A DNA stretch of 64,000 nucleotides from an uncultured Oscillospiraceae bacterium (GTDB taxonomy: Bacteria; Bacillota; Clostridia; Oscillospirales; Oscillospiraceae), in contig CAJURY010000006.1 in NCBI GenBank assembly GCA_910589155.1, forward strand, positions 1 to 64,000, read 5' to 3'. A program made the translations under genes and the position numbers. The notes under the pieces are model-generated. The model had not been told where the DNA came from. It saw nothing but the letters and a program-made list of their open reading frames with translations, and did not search any database. The first letter of the stretch is position 1; each line of letters begins with the position of its first letter. Shown piece by piece: positions 1 through 6,993 of the stretch.

Positions 1-53
<53 letters not shown>

Positions 54-73
54 GAATAATCCGCTAATGTCAG

Positions 74-103
74 ATATTAAGGGAAGTCATATTAAATTGT
101 CAA
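74..103 (-). promoter_or_regulatory. Promoter of the tRNA-Ala copy at 1-53
   Basis: Minus strand: -35 TTGACA (98-103), 18-base spacer, -10 TAATAT (74-79). The mature tRNA end at 53 would leave a leader of about 14 bases for RNase P to remove. The block is repeated at 188-217 with a weaker -35. Confidence 0.7.
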
Positions 104-118
104 AAATAACTGCTCAAA

Positions 119-166
119 GGGGGTAGGCGAAGGTAAAGTTTCGGCTCCCAGCTGAGCTATACCCCC
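119..166 (-). pseudogene. Truncated tRNA-Ala copy (middle of tandem triplication)
   Basis: The first 22 bases of the tRNA-Ala at 1-53 recur here exactly, from position 166 downward: acceptor strand, D-stem and D-loop. The anticodon arm is missing. A T-loop-like segment with CGAAAC follows, then TACCCCC, which can pair with the initial GGGGGTA. The 48-base product is too short for a tRNA but could fold as an acceptor-closed mini-hairpin. It has its own promoter-like block at 188-217 (CCGACA, 18 bases, TAATAT). A remnant of unequal recombination is the plain reading. Confidence 0.55.
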
Positions 167-233
167 GAATAATCCGTTAATGTCGGGATATTAAGGGAAG
201 TCATATTAAATTGTCGGAAATCGCTACTCAACA

Positions 234-280
234 GGGGTACACAACGGTAGAGTTTCGACTCCCAGCTGAGCTATACCCCC
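234..280 (-). pseudogene. Truncated tRNA-Ala copy (most upstream)
   Basis: This is the third copy of the tRNA-Ala 5' end, starting at 280, again without an anticodon arm. It carries a GAGT-CGAA-ACTC hairpin resembling a T-arm and then TACCCC, which can pair with the start. The spacing to the next copies is 114 and 113 bases. It is driven by the best promoter of the set, at 313-341. Confidence 0.5.
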
Positions 281-312
281 ATTTCGGTGGCCGTTTTCTT
301 TACGGCTTTTAT

Positions 313-341
313 ATTATAGCCGAAAAAGGTGGCGCTGTCAA
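313..341 (-). promoter_or_regulatory. Strong promoter ahead of the tRNA-Ala repeat array
   Basis: Minus strand: consensus -35 TTGACA (336-341), 17-base spacer, consensus -10 TATAAT (313-318). It fires into the three tandem tRNA-Ala 5' ends and is the probable original tRNA promoter. Confidence 0.75.
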
Positions 342-395
342 GCCCTAAATCTGTTTTTCTGCAAATTTTTTCAGATGTCGCGCATCAGATTTTCC

Positions 396-941
396 CTAAG
401 GAATGATTTTGCTGGCTTTCAAATAACGCTCCTCCTCGGAAAACACACAGCCGCAATATTTTTGCATATAAAAGCCCAGTTCTCTGGCGCGCGCCTGTCC
501 GGCGCGGAAATATGGCCGGAAATCCCGATACAAAAAGGTCACGCCGTACTCCGCCGCGGCGCGCTCGGCTACCTCGCGCATGAGTTCATGCTTTTGGTAG
601 GGGCTAATAAACAAGGAGGAAGTAAAGCTGTCGAATCCCTCCGCTTTCGCGGTTTTTGCTGCGGCGTACAGGCGCATTTCGTAGCATTTCACGCAGCGGC
701 CGGCAATATCCTCCGCCACTTCCCGCACGAAAGGCCGCAGGCCGTAGTCGTTTTGCTCAATCACTGGCAATTCAATGGTCTGCGCGTATTCCCGCAAACA
801 GTTCCGCCGGGCGCGGTACTCTGTAAAGGGGTGAATATTGGGATTGTACCAGTAGCCTGTGACCTCTAGCCCGTCCGCGCGCAGCACGTCGATACACTGA
901 TTGGCGCATGGGGCGCAGCAAATATGCAGCAAAGTTTTCAT
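396..941 (-). CDS. queH: Epoxyqueuosine reductase QueH
   Basis: This 181-aa protein matches the QueH (former DUF208) family, which performs the last step of queuosine synthesis by reducing epoxyqueuosine in tRNA. QueH is the non-homologous replacement for cobalamin-dependent QueG. The cysteines expected to hold its iron-sulfur cluster and neighbouring iron are present: C8-C9-C12 at the start, C83-x-x-C86 before YEMRL, and C163/C165 near the end. The start has an AAGGAG site upstream. It is the last gene of a minus-strand run recG-minD-mgsA-like-CPBP-remB-queH, 14 bases after the RemB-like gene. No other queuosine gene lies nearby. Confidence 0.93.
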   Translation of the reverse strand: MKTLLHICCAPCANQCIDVLRADGLEVTGYWYNPNIHPFTEYRARRNCLREYAQTIELPVIEQNDYGLRPFVREVAEDIAGRCVKCYEMRLYAAAKTAKAEGFDSFTSSLFISPYQKHELMREVAERAAAEYGVTFLYRDFRPYFRAGQARARELGFYMQKYCGCVFSEEERYLKASKIIP

Positions 942-955
942 AGGGGGTTCGCTCC

Positions 956-1213
956 TTAAATTTTAGCTTCTTTCAGTCTTTTTTCCAGAGTCGCCGGGCT
1001 GAATTGGGTGAGGTAGATTCGATCCATGCCAAATTCCTGGGTCAAAAGAAAGGATTTTGGCAAATCATCGGTGGCGGCGGCGACCTGCCCGTTTTCCTCT
1101 GCTTGACGCAGAAAGGCTCTGGTATGCTTGGAATAGCTGGTGTTATCCAGGTCGAAGATCCCGATAATCGAGGAATTTCGCACGGACATATCGTTGCCAA
1201 TGGGTAAATACAT
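956..1213 (-). CDS. RemA/RemB-family regulator (DUF370), RemB-like
   Basis: This 85-aa protein starts MYLPIGNDMSV and contains the diagnostic IIGIFDLDN segment of the DUF370 family. Bacillus RemA and RemB of this family control extracellular matrix genes by DNA binding. In Clostridia, members often sit in housekeeping clusters and their targets are mostly unknown. The C-terminal half (SFLLTQEFGMDRIYLTQFS) resembles RemB more than the shorter RemA. It lies between the CPBP protease and queH on the same strand with 14-15 base gaps, so it is probably cotranscribed. The role in this organism is inference only. Confidence 0.82.
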   Translation of the reverse strand: MYLPIGNDMSVRNSSIIGIFDLDNTSYSKHTRAFLRQAEENGQVAAATDDLPKSFLLTQEFGMDRIYLTQFSPATLEKRLKEAKI

Positions 1214-1228
1214 TAGAGTTTCTCCTTT

Positions 1229-1930
1229 TTACTGCACAATGTTGTAAGCCAGATTGGAAAGCCAATGGGGAAGAATTGCGCCGTACAGCGAGTCGGTTTT
1301 TAAGTAAATAAAGTTCAGCAGAACATGGGTAAAGAACAGATTCAAAATCCAGCCAAAGTTGTCGAAGGTAAGCTGGCTGAAAGTCATGCCCCCGGCAATC
1401 ATGCGGTAGGGGTAGTGCATCGCCACAAACAAAATGCCAGTTACTGCAATGGCAAGCCACTTTTTCTGAATCAGGCCATAAATTCTGGTTCCGATGTAGC
1501 CTCTGAACACAATTTCTTCGCAAAGGGCGACCAGCAGGAAATAAACCAGCAAAACGCCAATTTCCCCCAGGGGAAGCAATTGGCCGCCGCTTAGAAGGTG
1601 GGAAACGCAGTTGTTAAAAACAAAGACAGCGCCCAGAAGGATTCCTGCGATGCAGCTTGCTTTCCAGTTGCCGCCGGAAAGCCCGATGGTAGCGAGGGAC
1701 TGCCCGTTTGCTTTGGCAAAGAGGATTGCAACGGCAACCAGCAAAAGATTCACTAGACACCCGGCGGCGGTGATATGGCTTTTCACGAAGCTGGAATGTA
1801 CGGCCAGCAGACCAAGGACAGCGTAGAGCAGTACCATAACGCCGAAGAGCAAAAATGCGAAAAGTCCATCCTTTTTGCCATATTGTTTGCTTTTCTCATG
1901 ATAAGCCGGGGATGCGCGCAGCAGCTTCAT
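1229..1930 (-). CDS. CPBP-family intramembrane glutamic protease
   Basis: This 233-aa polytopic membrane protein of the CPBP (Rce1/Abi-like) family has the three hallmark motifs in hydrophobic segments: EEIVFRG (EExxxR), FVAMHYP (FxxxH) and HVLLNF (HxxxN). They build the glutamate/histidine active site of these intramembrane proteases. I chose the ATG at 1930, giving MKLLRASP, because AGGAGG lies just upstream; a longer frame to 1957 lacks a site. Members process peptides, prenylated proteins or bacteriocin-related substrates; the substrate here is unknown. It sits 58 bases after the MgsA-like gene. Confidence 0.87.
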   Translation of the reverse strand: MKLLRASPAYHEKSKQYGKKDGLFAFLLFGVMVLLYAVLGLLAVHSSFVKSHITAAGCLVNLLLVAVAILFAKANGQSLATIGLSGGNWKASCIAGILLGAVFVFNNCVSHLLSGGQLLPLGEIGVLLVYFLLVALCEEIVFRGYIGTRIYGLIQKKWLAIAVTGILFVAMHYPYRMIAGGMTFSQLTFDNFGWILNLFFTHVLLNFIYLKTDSLYGAILPHWLSNLAYNIVQ

Positions 1931-1988
1931 AAAAATCGCCTCCTGAAAAAAGGCCACCGCAAAACGCGGCAGCCTTCCATACCGTTGT

Positions 1989-2405
1989 TTATCGCAAGGA
2001 ATTTTTGGGGCGGAGCATTTCTCTCCAGTCCAGATCGCCCCGCTGCAAGCCGAAAATCAGCATTTCCGCACTGGCGAGGTTGGTGGCTACCGGCACCCGG
2101 TACTTGTCGCAGGCGCGGATGGTACCCAAAATTTGCTGATTGTCCCAAGGCTCGTTGGAATTGGGATCCGTGAATAAAAGCACCAGATCCAATTCGTTAT
2201 AGGCGATGCGGGCGTTTACCTGCTCGTGGCCGCCTTGCTTGTGACTCAGCAGCAGCGTAATGGGAAGACCGGTTGTGTCTGCAATGAGCCTCCCAGTGGT
2301 AGCGGTGGCGTAAAGCTGATGCTTGGACAAGATGCTTTTATACGCGGTGCAGAATTGCACCATGAGTTCTTTTTTCTTATCATGAGCCAAAAAAGCGATG
2401 TTCAC
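1989..2405 (-). CDS. Methylglyoxal-synthase-like protein with altered active site
   Basis: This 138-aa protein aligns end to end with methylglyoxal synthase, which turns dihydroxyacetone phosphate into methylglyoxal. It keeps the phosphate-loop region TTG, the N-terminal AHD (H8, D9) and the closing DLDWREM typical of clostridial members. The catalytic set is changed: E. coli Asp71 in GGDQQ is His60 in GGHEQ, His98 is Trp87, and Asp101 is Gln90. Enzyme activity is therefore doubtful, and a binding or regulatory role is possible. Clostridia commonly place mgsA beside the min/rodA division genes, and here it follows minD by 27 bases. I withhold the symbol because of the missing residues. Confidence 0.85.
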   Translation of the reverse strand: MNIAFLAHDKKKELMVQFCTAYKSILSKHQLYATATTGRLIADTTGLPITLLLSHKQGGHEQVNARIAYNELDLVLLFTDPNSNEPWDNQQILGTIRACDKYRVPVATNLASAEMLIFGLQRGDLDWREMLRPKNSLR

Positions 2406-2432
2406 TACAGATCACTCCTTTTAAAATTCATT

Positions 2433-3179
2433 CTACTTACACGGTCTTTTGGGAATGGGAACCCGCTGCCCCAATAGCCGGTGGGCGATTCTCCGGCAGG
2501 CGGCGGAAGCGCCATGATTGGAATATTGAATCAGCGGATGGCCGAATGCGGCGGCCAAGGTAACATTTCTGTCTTCCGGCACGATACCCAGCAGCGGCAG
2601 CCCAACACTGTCCATAATATCGTCCACCGTCAGGGAGATTTTTTCATACAGCTCCGGGCGAACCCGGTTGACAATCAGCCGGACGGAATGCTTGCCCATG
2701 AGGGCAAGGGTCTGCGCGGTTCTATCCGCGTCCCGCAAGGCGGCGGGTTCTCCGCCGGTTACCACCAGAATGCGGTTGGCTCTGGCGGCGGCAAGGGTAA
2801 AGCCTGCGCCAAGACCTGCCGGGGCGTCTATCAGGCAGAAATCAAAGTCTTTGGCGGCTTGCTCCAAAAAGTGGAAGAAGCGGACGCTTTCGATATCCTC
2901 CGGCGCCATGCCCACCGGCGCGGTGAGAAAGGACAGCGTGGGAAAATCAGGGTGCATGGCGGCTGCGCCCACGGCGCATTCGCCGCTTAGAACGTCGGTA
3001 AAGGACAAGGCTGGAATCTCTTGCATCCCCAGGGCGATATCCAGATTACGCAGTCCAACGTCCAGATCAACGCAAAGCACCTGCTTGCCTTCCGCTGCAA
3101 GGCTGGTGGCAATCCCGGCGCAAAGAGAGGTTTTGCCGGTTCCGCCCTTGCCGGAAAGCACGGCGATGACTTCGCCCAA
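2433..3179 (-). CDS. minD: Septum site-determining protein MinD (P-loop ATPase)
   Basis: This 248-aa deviant Walker A ATPase carries SGKGGTGKTS at residues 9-18, a VDLDVGLRNLD block and an IDAPAGLG motif, as in MinD, which binds membrane and MinC to stop division at cell poles. The start is TTG at 3179 with AGGAGG eight bases upstream. MinD normally ends in a short amphipathic membrane helix. The end here (HRLLGQRVPIPKRPCK) is short and basic, so membrane binding may be weaker. No minC or minE is adjacent, which is unusual. A FlhG-type or other ParA-like role cannot be excluded. Confidence 0.8.
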   Translation of the reverse strand: MGEVIAVLSGKGGTGKTSLCAGIATSLAAEGKQVLCVDLDVGLRNLDIALGMQEIPALSFTDVLSGECAVGAAAMHPDFPTLSFLTAPVGMAPEDIESVRFFHFLEQAAKDFDFCLIDAPAGLGAGFTLAAARANRILVVTGGEPAALRDADRTAQTLALMGKHSVRLIVNRVRPELYEKISLTVDDIMDSVGLPLLGIVPEDRNVTLAAAFGHPLIQYSNHGASAACRRIAHRLLGQRVPIPKRPCK

Positions 3180-3248
3180 GGCGACCGCCTCCTTCCTGCC
3201 GCCGGTTTTTATGTGCCGGCCAACTCCCCCAATTTATAAGATAGACTT

Positions 3249-3277
3249 ATTATACAAGCACTCTTGGCGGATTGCAA
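3249..3277 (-). promoter_or_regulatory. Promoter of minD and the downstream minus-strand genes
   Basis: Minus strand: -35 TTGCAA (3272-3277), 17-base spacer, -10 TATAAT (3249-3254), about 70 bases before the minD start. It separates minD onward from recG. Confidence 0.65.
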
Positions 3278-3444
3278 CTATTTTTTGTACACATTCTCTC
3301 GGTTTCTTTCCGATTTATACTAATATATATCTTTTCATATATTTACCTGTGAAAAAACCGAATGAAATTTGTTGTTTTGCGGGAGTGATTCGGCCGGTTT
3401 TGCGGCAATTGCCGGCAATGCTTTGAAATTTTCAACAGGCGAAC

Positions 3445-5493
3445 TTAATTTAATACAGGATTTCCGGTTTCAAACAACATTCCTATGCGCTGGCGCAAAG
3501 CCGCCGCTTCCGGGGTGTTTTCTCCGCCGTGGCTTTCAATCCACCGGGCGGAGGCCTCCTGCGCCAACTTCAGCGTTTCTAAATCGCAGTCCAGATTTGC
3601 AACGCGGAAAACCGGCAGGCCGTGCTGCCGCTGGCCGAAGAAATCCCCGGGCCCGCGAAGCTGCAAGTCCTCCTGGGCGATTTGAAAGCCGTCGTTGGTT
3701 TTGCAAAGCGCCTTTAGCCGCAAAAGCGTCTCCGCGCTACGGCTGTTGGTGAACAGCACGCAGTAGCTTTTGGCTTTACCCCGCCCCACGCGCCCTCTGA
3801 GCTGGTGCAATTGCGATAGGCCAAAGCGATCCGCGTCCTCTATAATCATCAGCGTGGCGTTGGGCACATCCACCCCCACTTCAATGACGGTGGTGGCCAC
3901 CAGAATGTCAAATTCCCCTCTGGCAAACGCCCCCATGACGGCTTCTTTTTCAGCGCTTTTCATCTGCCCGTGCAAAAGAGCCACTCGCAGATCAGGAAAA
4001 ACCGTTTTTTGCAGGGTTTCGGCCCATAGCTCGGCGGACTTGACGCTGAGGGTCTCGCTTTCCTCCACCGCCGGGCATACAATAAAGCATTGGTGTCCGT
4101 CTTTTACGTGCTTGCGGATAAAGGCGTTGATCCGGGCGCGCATGTTTTCTCCCACCAGGAAGGTATCCACAGCTTCCCGCCCGGGGGGAAGCTGGTCGAT
4201 GATGGAAACATCCAGATCACCATATAAAATCAGCGCCAGCGTCCGGGGAATGGGGGTGGCGGACATGACAAGCAAATGGGGGGTTGCGCCTTTTTCCCAC
4301 AGCGCCCCCCGCTGTCCAACGCCGAAGCGGTGCTGCTCGTCGGTGATCACCAAGCCCAGATTTTGAAATTTTGTTGCTTCCGAAACCAGGGCGTGGGTGC
4401 CGATCACAAAGTCGATTGCACCGTTTTCCAGGGCGGCTCGGGTTTCCCGCTTTTTTGCGGGGGTCATGGAGCCGGTAAGCAGGCCGCAGCGAAGACCCAG
4501 GGGGGAAAGCAGCTTATCCAAGGTGGCCATATGCTGCTCTGCGAGAATTTCTGTGGGAACCATCAGCGCGGCCTGCCTGCCGTTTTTGCAGGCGCAGTAA
4601 GCCGCTGCCGCCGCGACCATGGTTTTGCCGCTGCCCACATCTCCTTGCACCAGCCGGTTCATGGGAACGCCCCGGCGAAAATCCCCCAGGATTTCGTCGA
4701 TGGTTCGCCGCTGCGCCCCGGTGAGCTGGAAGGGGAGCGCGTCATAAAAGGGCTGCAAATCCGTATTTGCATAGGGCGCGGCGGTTTTGACGGCGCGCCG
4801 GGCGCGCATCAGGGAAAGTCCGGCGGAGAAAATGAAAAATTCCTCGAAAATCAGCCGCTTTTTTGCCTGCGCCAGCTCCTCGAAGCTTTGGGGCTGATGA
4901 ATGGCGAAATAGGCGCGGCCGGCGGACAATATGTCGTAGGCCTGCCGAATTTCCAGAGGAAGCACCTCCGGCACAGCCTCCGCCGTCTCCATAGCCTGCG
5001 CCACGGCTTTTGTCACGGCGGCGTTGGACAGGCCGGCGGTGAGGGGGTATATGGGCAGAATGCGCCGGGTGAAAAGCGGCGGGCTGTCTATGGATTCAAA
5101 GACGGGATTTTGCATATTGTATCCGATAAAATCCCCGGAAACCGCCCCGTAAAAGTAGTATTCTTCTCCGTAAATCAGTTGTTCCGCCCGGAATTTCTGG
5201 TTAAAAAAGGTGAGATTCAGCCGTGCAGTGTGGTCGGAAACCTGCACCTTTGTAATATCCAGACCCTGCCGGATGTGGCTGGTTCGAGGATTGGATGTTA
5301 CCATAGCGCGAAAGCAGCCGGGAACGTCTACCTCCAGACGGTCGATGGTGACAAGTCTTGTCCTGTCCTCGTAGGCTCTGGGAAAATGGGTGATGAGGTC
5401 GTAAACCGTGTAAACGCCCAAGGCGGCAAACTGCTTTTCCTTCGCCGCGCCTATGCCCTTCAGGGCGGTAATGGGGTCGGTGAGCCGGGCCAA
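3445..5493 (-). CDS. recG: ATP-dependent DNA helicase RecG
   Basis: This 682-aa monomeric helicase remodels stalled replication forks and Holliday junctions. Domains in order: a wedge/OB region with the entry sequence TALKGIGAAK; a DEAD-like core with Walker A GDVGSGKT, a DEQH box in the RecG-specific ITDEQHRFG, and SATPIPRT; and a second RecA domain with the GRVGRG helicase motif. Length fits the family (about 680-690). The TTG at 5493 is the best start, with an AGGAGG site seven bases away; an ATG at 5499 is too close to that site and a TTG at 5511 overlaps it. Confidence 0.96.
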   Translation of the reverse strand: MARLTDPITALKGIGAAKEKQFAALGVYTVYDLITHFPRAYEDRTRLVTIDRLEVDVPGCFRAMVTSNPRTSHIRQGLDITKVQVSDHTARLNLTFFNQKFRAEQLIYGEEYYFYGAVSGDFIGYNMQNPVFESIDSPPLFTRRILPIYPLTAGLSNAAVTKAVAQAMETAEAVPEVLPLEIRQAYDILSAGRAYFAIHQPQSFEELAQAKKRLIFEEFFIFSAGLSLMRARRAVKTAAPYANTDLQPFYDALPFQLTGAQRRTIDEILGDFRRGVPMNRLVQGDVGSGKTMVAAAAAYCACKNGRQAALMVPTEILAEQHMATLDKLLSPLGLRCGLLTGSMTPAKKRETRAALENGAIDFVIGTHALVSEATKFQNLGLVITDEQHRFGVGQRGALWEKGATPHLLVMSATPIPRTLALILYGDLDVSIIDQLPPGREAVDTFLVGENMRARINAFIRKHVKDGHQCFIVCPAVEESETLSVKSAELWAETLQKTVFPDLRVALLHGQMKSAEKEAVMGAFARGEFDILVATTVIEVGVDVPNATLMIIEDADRFGLSQLHQLRGRVGRGKAKSYCVLFTNSRSAETLLRLKALCKTNDGFQIAQEDLQLRGPGDFFGQRQHGLPVFRVANLDCDLETLKLAQEASARWIESHGGENTPEAAALRQRIGMLFETGNPVLN

Positions 5494-5554
5494 GGCCATC
5501 CCTCCTTTCAATTTTCTTTATTTTAGCACGTTTTTTTCGGGGAGACAAGAAAAA

Positions 5555-5999
5555 TCAGACTGTCAAAAAACCGAAATATACATGACAAAAATGAAGGATT
5601 GAAAGTTAAATTCTTCATTTTGGTTTTTTGACTGTAGTTTGTTCTTTGCCTTTGTGCCGTACCCTCCGGGGGGTGACTTTTCTCCGGCGAAAAGTCACCA
5701 AAAGCCGCCGGGCTGCGGCCCGGAACCCATAGGGGCCGGGCGGCAGTGCGTTTGAATCGCTTTGCAAAGCTGAAACTAGTTACGCGCCGTCTTACGCAAA
5801 GCAAATCGTTACTAACGGCGCGCCCGCGCGCCCTCCGAGCGACCGTTACCTTGCAAAATCTGACAGCAGTTGCATTTCAATAACTGCCAGCAATGCCGCC
5901 TCGCGCTACCATGCAAGGCTTGCAAATTGTGCTTTTTGCAAGTTACTACTACGGATTATGCATTTTTGTATTTGAAAATGTACTTTTTTGACAGTCTGA
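5555..5999. repeat. 445-bp intergenic element with 16-bp perfect inverted ends
   Basis: A perfect 16-base inverted repeat (TCAGACTGTCAAAAAA at 5555-5570, its complement at 5984-5999) bounds this block, and both outer flanks are A-rich. Inside are further hairpins: an AAAATGAAG/CTTCATTTT stem near 5585-5622, and GGTGACTTTT/AAAAGTCACC at 5672-5699. The interior is GC-rich near 5700-5850. No convincing protein is encoded; the 93-codon minus frame at 5523-5804 looks accidental. It resembles a non-autonomous MITE-like insertion. Confidence 0.55.
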
Positions 6000-6006
6000 A
6001 AAATGT

Positions 6007-6035
6007 CCCCCCGCTTTCTGGCAGAAAACGGGGGG
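6007..6035 (-). terminator. Terminator of the lipoprotein gene
   Basis: CCCCCCG and CGGGGGG arms pair around a 15-base loop, and on the minus strand the hairpin is followed by ACATTTTTC. It lies just after the stop of the gene ending at 6050. Confidence 0.55.
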
Positions 6036-6049
6036 CGGGATAAAATGCA

Positions 6050-6769
6050 TTATTTGTATGAAGCCAGAAACTCCGGCAGATAGTGCAAAATGGAAGCATT
6101 AAATACTACCTTATTTTTAGGCATGGCGGGTAAATCGTCGGAAACCGTCATGTTGTCCGGGTAAGAAGCATCGTCCTGCCAAGTGAGGACAACCAGAGGC
6201 TCCTTTTCCATAAAGGCGCTCCATGCGCCGCCTGCATTTTGTTCTTCGTCTTTTTTCTGGGCGAGCCGCTGAAACGCTGCCCAATCCTCTGCGTTTAAGT
6301 ATCCGGAAATTGGCGTGGCGCTGTGCCAGAATGCAAAATGCTCCGTTTCTTCCATGGTCGCCTCCTGGAGATCATACTCAAGCCTGGTATGCCGCTTCAC
6401 ACTGTCGCCGTACAGCGTTTGCAGCTGCTGGCGAACGGTTTGCATATCCGCGTCATCGGGATAAGCGAGACGTACATGAGAAAGCTTGCCGTCAGCTTGC
6501 TGGAAAGCAAAAAGAACGTTGTCTGTTTTTACGCCGAAAAGGGTAAGACCTTCTATGCGAAAAGCGGACTGATCGTCCAGAACCGTCACGCCCTCTGTTT
6601 CCGGCGTCACCTGGTACGCGTCCATGACCTCTTGTATGGTCATGCTCCAGTTGGTTTCGGGAAATTCCAGAAGCTTCGCCGCCTCTGGCTGGGGAGCTGG
6701 CGTTTGGCAAGCGGCGAAGCAAAGAAGAATCGCCGCGCTAAGAAAAATAGAAATGATTTTTCGCATCAT
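6050..6769 (-). CDS. Predicted lipoprotein of unknown function
   Basis: This protein of about 239 aa begins with a signal peptide, MMRKIISIFLSAAILL, ending in a lipobox-like FAAC; the cysteine would be lipidated and the protein held on the outer face of the membrane. The mature part shows no family I recognise: a mixed alpha/beta stretch with several tryptophans, and repeated QQ and DD pairs. ATG at 6769 or 6766 follows an AAGGGGG site. A longer frame to 6838 would place a nonsignal tail first and is rejected. It stands alone, followed by its own terminator. Confidence 0.72.
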   Translation of the reverse strand: MMRKIISIFLSAAILLCFAACQTPAPQPEAAKLLEFPETNWSMTIQEVMDAYQVTPETEGVTVLDDQSAFRIEGLTLFGVKTDNVLFAFQQADGKLSHVRLAYPDDADMQTVRQQLQTLYGDSVKRHTRLEYDLQEATMEETEHFAFWHSATPISGYLNAEDWAAFQRLAQKKDEEQNAGGAWSAFMEKEPLVVLTWQDDASYPDNMTVSDDLPAMPKNKVVFNASILHYLPEFLASYK

Positions 6770-6915
6770 CGTTTCCCCCTTTTTTATCTTAATTATTGTG
6801 CCTTTGCACAATAATATTATAACAAGTCCTTCACTCAATGTCCATTATGAATAATCCCAATTTTTACCAGCGAAATATGTAATTCCCTACAAAGCATGAT
6901 TTTTCAGGAAAGGAC

Positions 6916-6944
6916 TTGCGTTAGGGCTTTTTGTCGGATATACT
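6916..6944 (+). promoter_or_regulatory. Promoter of the GH3 gene
   Basis: -35 TTGCGT (6916-6921), 17-base spacer, -10 TATACT (6939-6944), 50 bases before the start codon. Confidence 0.5.
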
Positions 6945-6993
6945 ATGCATAATAAGTAAAATGCAATTTTAGCGCATGGGAGGACACAAAACC

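Noticed and set aside
5523..5804. 93-codon minus frame
   Set aside because: Lies across the left end of the inverted-repeat element, low-complexity, no ribosome site.
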